Shown in pieces: positions 1 to 9,188 of a stretch of DNA of 64,000 bases; position 1 is the stretch's first letter, and each line of letters starts with the position of its first letter. The notes beneath the pieces were generated by a model that was given only the letters and a program-made list of their open reading frames with translations, was not told the origin of the DNA and ran no database searches. Position numbers and translations under genes: made by a program. Source of the DNA: Nocardia brevicatena NBRC 12119 (GTDB taxonomy: Bacteria; Actinomycetota; Actinomycetes; Mycobacteriales; Mycobacteriaceae); assembly GCF_000308495.1 (NCBI RefSeq), contig NZ_BAFU01000247.1, forward strand, positions 62,001-126,000, written 5' to 3'.

Positions 1-1
1 T

Positions 2-613
2 CGTGCGGTCGGTGCGGTGAGCACCGCGTTGCGTGACACACCGGTCGGCGGTGTGGTCGGGGTGCGCGGTCCGTTCGGCGCCGGGTGGGACCCGGAATCG
101 GCGACCGGCCACGACCTCGTGATAGTCGGCGGCGGGGTCGGTCTGGCACCGCTGCGTCCGGTGGTGCTCGGCGCGCTCGCCGACCGTGACGCGTACCGCC
201 GTGTCATCCTCGTCACCGGTGCCCGAACCCCGGCCGACATACTCTTCCGCCGCGATCAGGACGACTGGGAAGCCACCGATCGGATCGAACTGCATCGGAC
301 GGTCGATCACCCCGCACCCGGCTGGACCGGGTCGATCGGCTTCGTCACCGAGCCGCTGGCACAGCTGAATCCGGACCCCGGTCACACCACGGCGTTCCTG
401 TGTGGACCGGAGCCGATGATGCGCTTCTGCGCCCAGACGCTGCTGGGCAAGGGAGTCGCCGCGACCGACATCCGAGTGTCACTGGAACGGAACATGCAGT
501 GCGGCATCGGCCGGTGTGGTCACTGCCAGCTCGGTCCCCTGTTGCTCTGCCGAGACGGCCCGGTCGTCGACTACGCCGTGGCCGGACCACTGTTGGCCGT
601 ACGGGAGTTGTGA
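2..613 (+). CDS. [NiFe] hydrogenase gamma subunit (FAD/NAD(P)-binding, [2Fe-2S]), 5' truncated by window
   Basis: C-terminal 203 residues of a ferredoxin-NADP reductase-like protein; the reading frame is already open at base 2, so the start lies upstream. The visible part has the nucleotide-binding segment [15 protein letters not shown], then a CGPEPMM motif, and ends with a cysteine cluster ([15 protein letters not shown] followed by CRDGP) that in this family binds a [2Fe-2S] cluster. Such gamma subunits pass electrons between the hydrogenase and NAD(P)H. The stop codon overlaps the start of the small-subunit gene (TGATG), so it belongs to the same operon. Order gamma, delta, alpha is that of group 3b (sulfhydrogenase-type) enzymes; the beta subunit would be expected just upstream. 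Confidence 0.85.
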   Translation, partial: RAVGAVSTALRDTPVGGVVGVRGPFGAGWDPESATGHDLVIVGGGVGLAPLRPVVLGALADRDAYRRVILVTGARTPADILFRRDQDDWEATDRIELHRTVDHPAPGWTGSIGFVTEPLAQLNPDPGHTTAFLCGPEPMMRFCAQTLLGKGVAATDIRVSLERNMQCGIGRCGHCQLGPLLLCRDGPVVDYAVAGPLLAVREL

Positions 614-1386
614 TGGACGCCCCGACACTGGCGGTGTGGAAGTTCACCTCCTGCGACGGCTGCCAGCTCACTCTCCTCGACTGCGAGGACGAACTCCTGA
701 CGCTGGCCGGCCGGATACGTATCGTTCACTTCTTGGAGGCATCCAGTGCGGTGGAGCCCGGGCCGTACGATGTGTCCCTGGTGGAGGGTTCGATCACCAC
801 CCCCGAAGAGCGGCGTCGAATCGTCGAGATTCGCGAGCAGTCCCGGATCCTGGTGGCAATCGGGGCATGCGCCACTCACGGTGGGATTCAAGCGCTGCGA
901 AACTTCGCCGACGTCGCCGAATTCACCTCCGTGGTCTACGCCGACCCGCAATACATCTCTACCCTCGCCACTTCCACATCGATCTCGGAACACGTACCGG
1001 TGGATTTCGAGCTGCGCGGCTGTCCGATCGATCGCCGTCAGCTGCTCGAAACGCTCACCGCCTTCCTGGCCGGCCGCACCCCCGATCTCCCGAACACCAG
1101 CGTGTGCACCGAGTGCAAACGACGCGGCACCACCTGCGTGATGGTCGCCGACGGTATCCCCTGCCTCGGGCCGGTCACCCAGGCCGGGTGCGGTGCCCTG
1201 TGTCCGGCATATCACCGCGGCTGCTTCGGCTGCTTCGGGCCGATGGCGAAACCGAATGTCGGTGCCCTGCTTCCCATTCTGCGCATCAACGGCATGCCCG
1301 CGGACGAGATCGACCGGGTATTCACCACATTCGCGGCCGCCGAACCGGACTTCGCGGAAAGGAACCCCGGTGAGCCACCGCGGTAG
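613..1386 (+). CDS. [NiFe] hydrogenase small (delta) subunit, group 3b type
   Basis: 257 residues. Begins with the small-subunit signature [14 protein letters not shown] at about residues 10-23, followed by GACATHGG and [10 protein letters not shown], then a dense C-terminal cysteine region ([30 protein letters not shown]). These cysteines fit three Fe-S clusters that relay electrons from the active site in the large subunit to the gamma subunit. No Tat signal is present, so the enzyme is cytoplasmic. The ATG at 613 overlaps the upstream stop and the last 17 bases overlap the large-subunit start, indicating translational coupling. In Mycobacterium smegmatis the comparable Hyd3 enzyme is DosR controlled, which fits the neighbourhood here. 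Confidence 0.92.
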   Translation: MDAPTLAVWKFTSCDGCQLTLLDCEDELLTLAGRIRIVHFLEASSAVEPGPYDVSLVEGSITTPEERRRIVEIREQSRILVAIGACATHGGIQALRNFADVAEFTSVVYADPQYISTLATSTSISEHVPVDFELRGCPIDRRQLLETLTAFLAGRTPDLPNTSVCTECKRRGTTCVMVADGIPCLGPVTQAGCGALCPAYHRGCFGCFGPMAKPNVGALLPILRINGMPADEIDRVFTTFAAAEPDFAERNPGEPPR

Positions 1387-2662
1387 GAAGCTGAAGGTCG
1401 ACTCGCTGGCACGAGTGGAAGGCGAAGGCGCACTGCGGATCACCGTAACCGACGGGACGGTCGAACGCGCCGAGCTGAACATCTACGAGCCGCCGCGGTT
1501 CTTCGAAGCGTTCCTGCGTGGCCGCGCCTATACCGAGCCACCGGACATCACCTCGCGCATCTGCGGTATCTGTCCGGTGGCCTATCAGGTCAGCGCATGC
1601 AACGCCATCGAACAGGCCTGCGGAATCGAGCTGGACCGGCCACTGGCCGACCTGCGCCGACTGCTGTATTGCGGGGAATGGATATCCAGCCACTCCCTGC
1701 ACATCCACCTGTTGCATATCCCCGACTTCTTCGGCTACCCCGACGCGATCACCTTGGCCGCCGACCACCGCGACCTCGTCGAGCAGGGTCTGGCAGTGAA
1801 AAAGGCGGGCAATACCCTGCTCGAACTCATCGGCGGCAGAGCGATCCATCCCATCAATGTGCGGGTCGGCGGGTTCTACTCCGTTCCCGAACGCACCGAT
1901 CTGGTTCCGCTGTCCGAGCAGCTGCGCCGGGCACTCGACTACGCCATCGACACCGCACGCCGGGCCGCCGGCTTCGACTTCCCCGAATTGGAACTCGACC
2001 ACGAACTGCTCGCCGCCGCCGAACCGGACCGATACGCCATAGAATCCGGACAGGTGCGTACCAGCACCGGACTGTCCTTCCCGGCAACCGAATTCCCCAC
2101 TCACGTGGCGGAGCAGCAGGTGCCGCATTCCACCGCGCTCCACGCACGGCTCGACGGCGTACGCTACCTGACCGGACCGTCGGCCCGTTACACGTTGAAC
2201 TCCCGGCAGCTTTCACCGCTCGCCCGCCAGGTCGCCGCCGAGGTCGGGCTCGGTGACGAGTGCCGCAACCCATTTCGCAGTATCCTGGTACGCGCCGTCG
2301 AAGTCGTATATGCCCTCGACGAGGCGCTGCGGCTCATCACCGCCTATGAGCGTCCACCCCGCCCCGCGGCACCCGCACCACCGCGCGCCGGCGTCGGTCA
2401 CGGTATCAGCGAGGCACCGCGCGGATTGCTCTACCACCGCTACGGCCTCGACGCCGACGGCCTCGTCCGCTCCGCCACCATCGTCCCTCCCACCTCGCAG
2501 AACCAGGACGCGATCGAAGACGCGCTGCGCCGGGTCGTCGCGGCCGATCCCGACCTCGACGATGCCGCGCTCACCGCCCTGTGCGAACGCATGATCCGCA
2601 ACTACGATCCGTGCATCTCCTGCTCGGCGCATTTCCTCGACCTCGAAATGGTGCGCCGATGA
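1370..2662 (+). CDS. [NiFe] hydrogenase large (alpha) subunit
   Basis: 430 residues with a GTG start preceded by GAAAGGAA. Both Ni-binding motifs are intact: RICGIC at residues 63-68 and DPCISC at 413-418, the latter followed by SAH and a nine-residue tail that is normally cut off during maturation. The protein carries the [NiFe] active site for H2 oxidation or proton reduction. Length and motif form match cytoplasmic group 3 enzymes rather than membrane uptake hydrogenases. The start lies inside the small-subunit gene, and the stop overlaps the protease gene (ATGA). Confidence 0.94.
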   Translation: MSHRGRKLKVDSLARVEGEGALRITVTDGTVERAELNIYEPPRFFEAFLRGRAYTEPPDITSRICGICPVAYQVSACNAIEQACGIELDRPLADLRRLLYCGEWISSHSLHIHLLHIPDFFGYPDAITLAADHRDLVEQGLAVKKAGNTLLELIGGRAIHPINVRVGGFYSVPERTDLVPLSEQLRRALDYAIDTARRAAGFDFPELELDHELLAAAEPDRYAIESGQVRTSTGLSFPATEFPTHVAEQQVPHSTALHARLDGVRYLTGPSARYTLNSRQLSPLARQVAAEVGLGDECRNPFRSILVRAVEVVYALDEALRLITAYERPPRPAAPAPPRAGVGHGISEAPRGLLYHRYGLDADGLVRSATIVPPTSQNQDAIEDALRRVVAADPDLDDAALTALCERMIRNYDPCISCSAHFLDLEMVRR

Positions 2663-3129
2663 CCGGTGCACGCGCCGCCGTCATCGGCGTGGGCAACGAA
2701 TACCGCGGCGACGACGGCATAGGCCGCATCGTGGCCCGCGAGGTGGCGAAACTCGGCCTTCCGGGTGTCGTGGTGACATGGTGCGACGGTGAACCCGCCG
2801 CGCTGTTGGACGCCTGGAGTGGAGCCGACCTCGCCGTCGTCGTGGACGCGGTGCTGTGTGATCCCGCTACACCGGGTCGGATCCGGCGGACCATCATCGA
2901 CACGGTGCCCCGCGGCATACATGCCACGAGTTCGCATGCACTCGGCATCCCGGATGCGCTGCTGCTGGGTCGCGCCCTCGGCCAAGTTCCCCGCGAACTC
3001 GTCGTCGTAGCCGTCGAAGCAGCCTGCTTCGACCTCGGCATCGGCCTGTCCGACCCCGTCGCCGCCGCTGTCCCACAGGTGATCCGAAGGGTGCTCACCG
3101 CGTTGCACCGACTCGACTCACCGACATGA
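2659..3129 (+). CDS. Hydrogenase maturation protease (peptidase M52 family)
   Basis: 156 residues starting at an ATG that overlaps the large-subunit stop. The N-terminal GVGNEYRGDDGIG is the family signature with the Ni-sensing acidic residue, followed by VVVDAV and SSHALGIPDALLL. Members of this family cleave the C-terminal extension of the large subunit after nickel insertion; the nine-residue tail after DPCISCSAH in the preceding gene is the evident substrate. It closes the operon and converges on the protease gene on the other strand. No hyp maturation genes are visible here, so those must lie elsewhere. Confidence 0.92.
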   Translation: MTGARAAVIGVGNEYRGDDGIGRIVAREVAKLGLPGVVVTWCDGEPAALLDAWSGADLAVVVDAVLCDPATPGRIRRTIIDTVPRGIHATSSHALGIPDALLLGRALGQVPRELVVVAVEAACFDLGIGLSDPVAAAVPQVIRRVLTALHRLDSPT

Positions 3130-3235
3130 CGGCCGGCGCCGAAGCGGGCACGCTCACCGCCCACCCCTGCCCTTCTCCCGCACCCACCGATCCCGGCTCG
3201 CGGTGGAGGATTCACCGTGGGCGCTGTGCCGTGTA

Positions 3236-4438
3236 TCAGCGGTGATCCTCGGATTCCTCCCGGCCGGGTGTCTCCACGCGGATCTGCCGCGGCTTGCCGG
3301 ATAAACGACCCTGTACCGGCAGACCGAGAACATTGCGCTGGCAGGCCACCGTGAGGTCGGTGGCGGTCACCACGCCTGTGAGCCGTCCGGCGGCATCGAC
3401 TACGGCAACCAGATCGAGATCCGGACGCAGTACCGCGTGCGAAACGACATCACGAAGCAGGGCATTCTCACGAGTCCGCGCGCCGACCGAAAGGGGGCGA
3501 GCGATCGACCGCACGGTTGCCGCCTGCCGGGCCGACCTGGGCAACCGCGTCAGATCCGACCAGGCCAACACCCCGGTCGGCCGACCATCCGCGTCGATGG
3601 CCGGAAACACCTGATGCCCGGTCTCGGCCGCGGGTGAAGCCAGAAAATCGGCGATCGACCAGGCCTCCGGAACCGTAACCGGGTGAGTGGTCATCACATC
3701 GCCGACGCGGATATCACCCAGCCGATGCCGAATCCCGACCGCGGCGAGTTCGGCATTGGCCGAGGACGAGAGGAACCAACCGAGCAGTACCAACCACAGG
3801 CCGCCCGCGTTGCCGATCACGATCAGTTCGGCTGCGCCGACAACGATGAGGGCGAGCCCGAGCATGCGGCCGCTGCGGGCGGCGACGGTCGCCGCACGCA
3901 GCCGGTCCCCGCTCATCCGCCAGATCACCGCACGCAGGACCCGTCCACCGTCCAACGGCGCCGCCGGAAGCAGATTGAATACAGCGAGCACGAGATTCAT
4001 CGCGGCCAGCCACCCTATAGCGGCATGAATCGGCTCTCCGGCCGAGGTGCCGACAGCAGCGGCGATGCCGAAAAACCAGGCCGCCAGCACCATGCTGGTG
4101 AGTGGTCCCGCCACGGCGATGCGGAGGTCCGAGCGAGCGTCGGATGGCTCGTCGCCGAGTTCGGACACACCACCGAGGAGCCACAATACGATGCGCTCGA
4201 CCCGAACGCCGCTGCGGTGCGCGACAACGGAATGGGCGAGCTCATGCGCGAGTAGCGAACCGAACAGACCGACCGCGCCAACCGCGGCGGCGAGCCAGAC
4301 CTCGACGGAACTGCCGTAGGCATCGGCGAGACCGCTCCCGAGCAACCAGGTGAACAATCCGATGGTGACCAGAGCCGACCAGTGTGCGCCGATCCGGATT
4401 CCGGCGATCCGCCCCAGCGGAATGGTTGCCCTCGGCAT
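3236..4438 (-). CDS. Site-2 protease family (M50B) membrane protease with CBS pair, Rv2625c-like
   Basis: 400 residues. Hydrophobic segments flank the zinc motif HELAH (residues 65-69) and the third ligand region NLLPAAPLDGGR (about 155-166), the layout of intramembrane site-2 proteases. After about residue 230 come two CBS motifs (VGDVMTTHPVTVPEAWSI and a second ending TGVVTATDL), which in this family sense nucleotides. The start has a good ribosome site (GGAGGTGA). The M. tuberculosis counterpart Rv2625c is a DosR-regulon gene, in line with the neighbours. A weak DosR-like motif lies near 4571-4586. Substrate unknown. Confidence 0.9.
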   Translation of the reverse strand: MPRATIPLGRIAGIRIGAHWSALVTIGLFTWLLGSGLADAYGSSVEVWLAAAVGAVGLFGSLLAHELAHSVVAHRSGVRVERIVLWLLGGVSELGDEPSDARSDLRIAVAGPLTSMVLAAWFFGIAAAVGTSAGEPIHAAIGWLAAMNLVLAVFNLLPAAPLDGGRVLRAVIWRMSGDRLRAATVAARSGRMLGLALIVVGAAELIVIGNAGGLWLVLLGWFLSSSANAELAAVGIRHRLGDIRVGDVMTTHPVTVPEAWSIADFLASPAAETGHQVFPAIDADGRPTGVLAWSDLTRLPRSARQAATVRSIARPLSVGARTRENALLRDVVSHAVLRPDLDLVAVVDAAGRLTGVVTATDLTVACQRNVLGLPVQGRLSGKPRQIRVETPGREESEDHR

Positions 4439-4570
4439 GTCAACTCACCTCCGAGCTTCCACCGACAACACCTGCGCCGTCGGATGCGGGCGACACCGCG
4501 GAAGCAGGGACATCGTCGTGGCGCGACATGGAACCTCCGGCGTGGTCGGTGCTGAATCGGTGTCCATCCG

Positions 4571-4586
4571 CGAGTCTTCGCCCCCG
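4571..4586 (-). promoter_or_regulatory. Weak DosR-box-like motif before the site-2 protease gene
   Basis: On the minus strand the sequence reads GGGGGCGAAGACTCGC, similar to the reverse complement of the stronger boxes in this island. It sits about 135 bp before the start at 4438. The match is poor and is listed only because of position. The rest of the 4439-4911 divergent region shows no gene. Confidence 0.25.
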
Positions 4587-4707
4587 CCGCCTGCCGCTCT
4601 AGGGAAGAAAGTTGCCGTTGAGTGGGCCGATCGTCCCTGCCGATCCCACTTCGACATCCGGTCGGACACCCGAGGAGCCGGAAAGAAGGCCACTCGGCAC
4701 CTCGCCG

Positions 4708-4724
4708 ATGACCTTCGTCTCTGT
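4708..4724 (+). promoter_or_regulatory. DosR-box-like motif upstream of the universal stress protein gene
   Basis: The sequence ATGACCTTCGTCTCTGT repeats almost exactly at 18728-18746 (GTGACCTTCGTCTCTGCC) and on the other strand at 17474-17492. It resembles the M. tuberculosis DosR box (core GGGACTWWAGTCCC). It lies about 190 bp before the start at 4912, farther than the other boxes, so an untranslated leader or a second promoter is possible. Confidence 0.6.
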
Positions 4725-4911
4725 CCGGTGGTCGGTGGTCCCGCGCATGCTCGGAAGCATCGCGTCGCACCGGGTTCGTGCCGGTGTGACGGCACTGTCG
4801 GAAGAATTCGGGCCACCGCTGGGGTACCGGTTGTCCGCCGGACCTACGCCCGGGGTGTCGAGTGGGCCGGGAGTGACAACGGTTCGGACACCCGAGGGGA
4901 AAGGAATTCCG

Positions 4912-5847
4912 ATGATGTCACAACCGAACGCACCCGCCGGCGCCGCTGGGCCGAGTTCGGCGGCGCCCCGGCTCAATCCGCCGATCATTGCCGCCGTGGA
5001 CGGTTCGGCGGCCTCGCACCACGCGGTGGCATGGGCTGCGGTGGACGCGGGGCTGCGTCGCTGCCCGCTGCAGATCGTCACCTCGATCGCGGTACCGGGC
5101 ACATTCGGTCCCGGGCCGGTACTGTCCGACGCGGCCGGGCAGCGGCTGCGCGTCGAAGGAGAACAGGTACTCACCGAGGCCGCTCGGACGGCCCGGTCGG
5201 CAGTGGCCGGGGAGACCGTTGCCATCGGCACCGAGGTGGTCGACAGGCCGATCGTGCCCGAGCTGATCGACCGCTCACCGCACGTCCGCATGCTCGTGGT
5301 CGGCAACCGTGGGCTCGGTGCCTACCGACGTGAGCTGCTCGGCTCGGTGAGCTCGGCGGTCATCCGGCGCGCGCACTGCCCGGTCGCGGTCGTCTCCTCG
5401 GCGGCGGCGACAAACGCGGGCTCGGCGCACAAGCCGGTGCTGGTCGGGGTGGACGGAACCGCCAACAGCATGCCCGCGATCCAGTTGGCCTTCGAGGAGG
5501 CGTCGTGGCGCAAAGTCGGCGTGGTCGCCCTGCACGCCTGGAACGACACCGGCGGGACCGTCCTGCCATCGGAGGGTGGGGCTGTTACGCGACAGCAGGA
5601 GGACGAACTGCTCGCCGAACGCCTCGCGGGATTCGGCGAGCGCTATCCGGACGTTTCGGTCCGGCGGGCTCTGGTACGGGATCGCCCGGTGCGGTCCTTG
5701 CTCGCCGAAGCCGAGTACGCGCAGCTCATCGTCACGGGAAGCCACGGCCGCGGCGGCTTCACCGGCATGCTGCTCGGCTCCACCAGTGCCGCGCTGCTGC
5801 CTTCGGTGGAGTGCCCGATGATCGTCGTGCGCGATGGCCGGGTGTAA
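4912..5847 (+). CDS. Universal stress protein, tandem two-domain
   Basis: 311 residues made of two UspA domains. Each keeps the ATP-binding signature: VVGNRGLGAYRRELLGSVS in the first and VTGSHGRGGFTGMLLGSTS in the second, each followed by hydrophobic CPVAVV/CPMIVV strands. The start is set by GGGGAAAGGAA before ATGATG at 4912; the open frame extends upstream but lacks conserved sequence. Tandem Usps of this type (Rv2623, Rv1996, Rv2005c) are ATP-binding dormancy proteins in M. tuberculosis. A CBS-BON gene follows after three bases, so the two are co-transcribed. Confidence 0.93.
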   Translation: MMSQPNAPAGAAGPSSAAPRLNPPIIAAVDGSAASHHAVAWAAVDAGLRRCPLQIVTSIAVPGTFGPGPVLSDAAGQRLRVEGEQVLTEAARTARSAVAGETVAIGTEVVDRPIVPELIDRSPHVRMLVVGNRGLGAYRRELLGSVSSAVIRRAHCPVAVVSSAAATNAGSAHKPVLVGVDGTANSMPAIQLAFEEASWRKVGVVALHAWNDTGGTVLPSEGGAVTRQQEDELLAERLAGFGERYPDVSVRRALVRDRPVRSLLAEAEYAQLIVTGSHGRGGFTGMLLGSTSAALLPSVECPMIVVRDGRV

Positions 5848-5850
5848 CCG

Positions 5851-6429
5851 ATGCATGCACGTGACATCCTCAGCCGGCCCGTGGTGACGGTACGACCGGA
5901 AACACCGTTGCGGGATGCGGTCACCCTACTGACCGGACACGGATTCGCCGCGCTCCCGGTCGTCGACGAACAGGGCAGGGTGATCGGGATGCTCTCCGAA
6001 TCCGACGCGATGGCAGCGGCCGCCGGACCGGAAACCACCACCGTCGAAGCCGCGATGACCATTCCGGTGGAGGTGGTCACTCCCGCCACCGACACCGCCA
6101 CGATCGCGGATCGTATGCTCACCGCCCGATTGCGGTCGATACCGGTCGTGGAGGCCGGGCTGCTCGTCGGAATCGTGTCCCGCCGTGACCTGTTGCGCGC
6201 TCTGCTCAACGACGACGGCACCATCGAGGCGAAGATCCGAGCACTGCTCGACGATTACGCCGGAAGCCGGCGGCAATGGACGATCGAGGTGTCCGACGGG
6301 GACGTGACGATCCGCGGTATCTACGCCGACTCGAGTGAAGAGCACCTTGTCGCCGCTCTCGCCCGCACTGTCGACGGGGTGCGCCATGTCGAGGTGATCG
6401 ACGACGCCACGGCTCTTCCCGACCGTTGA
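5851..6429 (+). CDS. CBS-pair plus BON domain protein
   Basis: 192 residues. Two CBS motifs fill residues 1-120 (start MHARDILSRPVVTVRPETP, second motif near VEAAMTIPVEVVTPATD) and a BON domain follows (WTIEVSDGDVTIRGIYADS to the end). CBS pairs usually bind adenosine nucleotides; BON domains bind membranes or phospholipids. CBS-BON fusions sit beside universal stress genes in many actinobacterial hypoxia loci. It starts three bases after the Usp gene and converges with the phosphoribosyltransferase fusion on the other strand. Direct target not known. Confidence 0.88.
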   Translation: MHARDILSRPVVTVRPETPLRDAVTLLTGHGFAALPVVDEQGRVIGMLSESDAMAAAAGPETTTVEAAMTIPVEVVTPATDTATIADRMLTARLRSIPVVEAGLLVGIVSRRDLLRALLNDDGTIEAKIRALLDDYAGSRRQWTIEVSDGDVTIRGIYADSSEEHLVAALARTVDGVRHVEVIDDATALPDR

Positions 6430-6508
6430 ACGGCCGCCCCTGGTTACGTACGGTCGGCCGCCGCTACCGGTAACGGATCGGCGTCGTCCGACAGAACACG
6501 AATCGAGG

Positions 6509-7848
6509 TCATCGCCATCTACTCGTCCCGCTATCGACCGCCGATGCGGGCGCCAGCCGGGTGACCAGCCAATCGCACGCGAGTTCGGCGACCTTCTCCA
6601 ACGCGCCCGGCTCGGCGAACAGGTGTGTGGCGCCGGGCACCACGACCAACACGGTCTCGCCCGGCATCTCCCGTGTCGCATGGCGGTTGAGCTGCAGCCC
6701 CACATGGTCGTGCCCGCCCACGATCAGCAGCGTCGGCGCGCGCACCGCCGCGAGTGCCGATCCCGCGAGATCCGGACGACCACCACGCGATACCACCGCG
6801 GCGATCCTCATACCGGGACCTGCCGCGGCCCGAAGCGCCGCGGCGGCGCCTGTGCCGGCGCCGAAGTACCCGATCCGCAGCCCGGCGACATCATCTCGAT
6901 CGATCAACCGGACGGTGACAGCGAGCAATCGCCGCGCCAGCAACCCGATATCGAAAACCTGTGGCCGGGCGAATTCCTCGTACGGGGTGAGCAGATCGAC
7001 AAGCAAGGTGCCCAACCCGGCCCGGTTCAGCACCTCGGCCACGAAACGGTTGCGTGGGCTGTGGCGGCTGCTGCCGCTGCCGTGCGCGAACACCACCATC
7101 CCGAGCGGATGCTCCGGGATGGTGAGATGCCCGACCAGCCGCCCTTCCCGGACCGAGACCTGCAGGTCCCCGTCGCACGACGGCGGATCGCGCACGGACC
7201 GCCGGGACAGGTCGCGGCGGTTTCCCGCGGCACGGAGCAAAAGCTTGACCTCGGCGTCGGTTACCTGGCCGAAACGGCGGTACCAACATCCCACAGCGCC
7301 GAACCACGGAGGCGCCTCCAAGCAGACCATTTCGTCGGCCACATCCCGCAGCGACATCACCGTGTCACGGGGCGCCACCGGAACGGCCAACACGACACGT
7401 CGCGCGTCGCGCGCCCGGGCCACCCGGCAGGCGGCGCGAGCTGTCGCGCCGGTGGCGATACCGTCATCGATAACGATCGCGGTTCTGCCCGACAGGGGTA
7501 CGCACGGGTGTGCGCGCCGCAGCCGCTCGGTCCGCCGCGAAAGCTCCCTGCGTTCGCGGCGCTCCACCTTCGCCATCTCTTCGCGCGCGAGTTTCGTCTC
7601 GGCGACGACCCGGTCGTTGATCACCCGGACTCCGTCCTCGCCGAGCGCCCCGAAAGCGAGTTCCGGCTGATATGGAACGCCGAGTTTGCGCACCACGATC
7701 ACATCCAGCGGGGCACCCAGCCTCCGTGCCACCTCGTAGGCCACCGGAACACCACCCTGCGGCAGGGCCACCACGACGACATCATCGTCCCGGAGGCCTT
7801 TCGCTCCGCCATACGACGGCCGGCGTCACGACGATCGTCGAAGAACAT
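6509..7848 (-). pseudogene. Phosphoribosyltransferase / dienelactone hydrolase fusion (Rv0571c-like), frameshifted near the N terminus
   Basis: Start ATG at 7848 has a strong site (GAGAGGAGG) and encodes MFFDDRRDAGRRMAER, the usual N terminus of this family. The frame is then lost near 7797-7806, in an AAA run, and the rest (KGLRDDDVVVVALPQGGVP onward) continues in another frame to 6509. The PRTase loop is VIDDGIATGATARAA; the C-terminal half is an alpha/beta hydrolase with VVFAHGSGSS, a GYFGAGTGA nucleophile region and an HDHVG segment. Rv0571c is a DosR-regulon fusion of the same two domains. A GTG at 7774 could restart translation without the first 25 residues. One missing A would restore the gene. 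Confidence 0.82.
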
Positions 7849-7918
7849 CGCGGACCTCCTCTCGACCCCAGCGTGGCCTTGGACGCGCTGCGGCGGCAGG
7901 TCCGATCGTCGCCGAGGA

Positions 7919-7935
7919 GAGAGCCATTGGTCCTG
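7919..7935 (-). promoter_or_regulatory. DosR-box-like motif before the PRTase/hydrolase fusion
   Basis: Minus-strand sequence CAGGACCAATGGCTCTC matches the island consensus RGGACCTTnGTCTCT at the outer positions. It lies 71-87 bp before the ATG at 7848, the same spacing as the better boxes. The centre (AAT) departs from the usual TTn. Confidence 0.45.
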
Positions 7936-8111
7936 CCGATTCCGATCCTGTGCGGTGGATCGACGGTTCGTGTCCGACGCAGACCTCCCGTCGTCGATGC
8001 CGACGGCAGGCCACCGGCCCGACCGCCGTGCGTCTCGGCCGGCCGCTTCGCACCGGCCTGCCGCTCCACCCGCCGGCAGACCTCGTCCCGACCACTGAAG
8101 GAGCCTGCGGT

Positions 8112-8128
8112 GCGGACGAAGTAGGGAC
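8112..8128 (+). promoter_or_regulatory. Weak DosR-box-like motif before the second Usp gene
   Basis: GCGGACGAAGTAGGGAC resembles the reverse complement of the island motif in its left part only. It lies 92-109 bp before the start at 8221. Positional support is better than sequence support. The 7849-8220 divergent gap holds no other recognisable gene. Confidence 0.3.
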
Positions 8129-8220
8129 TCGTACGCGGCACATAGGGCCGCGCAGTGCCGTGCCTCACCACCGACCGGTCCGGCATCGGGTCCCGTGGGA
8201 ATCGGAAAGAGGCGAAACAG

Positions 8221-9082
8221 ATGTGCGCTACCGGCCATCCCCCGATCCTCGCCGGTATCGATGGCTCTCCCCGCACGCTCGCGGCCTTACGTTGGGCCGC
8301 AGCCGACGCCGTCCGCCACCGCGCGCCGCTACGCCTCGTCTGCGCGATCGGAGCGCTGGGTGACTCCGGACCTGGCATCGACCCCCGACAGTGCGACGTC
8401 GATGATTGCCGGCAGAGCGGACTGGAGGCGCTGGAAATCGCGCGCACGGCCGCTGTCGCCGAATCCGCGCCGCTCACCGGACTCGACATCAGCGCCGAAC
8501 TGGTGAACGCGCCCCCGATTCCGGTACTGCGCGATCGTTCCGCGACCGCGCGGCTATTCGTCCTCGGCGCACCCAGGTTCGGCATCTTCGGCCGCAGACC
8601 GCCGGGCCCGGTGAGCACCGCACTGGCCCGGCATGCCGCTTGTCCGGTCGCCCTTGTCCCGGAATCCATCGGTCCCATGGACGGCCTGGTTGTGGTCGGT
8701 GTCGACGGCTCACCGAGCAGTGTGCACGCTGTCGACATCGCCTTCGACGAGGCCGCGTTCCGCGGTGTCGAACTGGTCGCGGTGCACACCTGGTCGGATT
8801 TCCTGCGCTACAGCTCACTCGCCGAGATGCAGGAAGAGGGCGAGGATGCTCTCCCGAAGCCTGGCCGGATACGGCGAAACGTATCCCGAGGTTCCGGTGC
8901 GACGGATCGTGGTCGAGGACCGCCCCGACCGGCGACTGCTCGAGGCGGGCGACCACGCTCAACTCATCGTCGTCGGCAGCCACAGGAGCGGCGGTTTCGC
9001 GGGGCGGACGCTCGGTTCGGTCGGGCAGGCCATCCTGCACAGGGCCGAGGTGCCGGTGATCATTGCCGGGTCGACGAGTTGA
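8221..9082 (+). pseudogene. Universal stress protein, frameshifted in the second domain
   Basis: Starts at ATG 8221 after AAAGAGG. The first Usp domain (ILAGIDGSPRTLAALRWAA) is followed by a second (VVVGVDGSPSSVHAVDIAF). Near 8851-8855 the frame shifts by one base: the first frame ends in unrelated sequence after EEGEDAL, while the neighbouring frame resumes with SRSLAGYGETYPEVPVRR and the ATP-binding end VVGSHRSGGFAGRTLGSVG, stopping at 9082. One base lost in the CTCCC stretch explains it. If real, the protein would lose its second ATP site; if a sequencing error, this is a normal 287-residue tandem Usp. Confidence 0.85.
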
Positions 9083-9107
9083 CTCCGGGCTTCCCACCGG
9101 ACCCGGA

Positions 9108-9126
9108 GCGAGGACTTTCGCCTCTG
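9108..9126 (+). promoter_or_regulatory. DosR-box-like motif
   Basis: GCGAGGACTTTCGCCTCTG is one of the best matches in the window to the mycobacterial DosR box (GGGACTTTnGGCCCT form). It lies 62-81 bp before the ATG at 9189. Confidence 0.6.
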
Positions 9127-9188
9127 CAGCCGGCACTGTCGACCGACCATGCTCAACGCATGCCCCGTGCCCTTGGTGGGAGGTCGTG

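Noticed and set aside
571-1482. Long open frame antisense to the hydrogenase small subunit
   Set aside because: GC-rich codon bias opens antisense frames; composition is Arg/Gly-rich with no motif, and the sense gene is certain.
6430-6508. Possible terminator between the CBS-BON gene and the PRTase fusion
   Set aside because: Only short imperfect repeats around TACCGGTA; no stable stem with a T tract.
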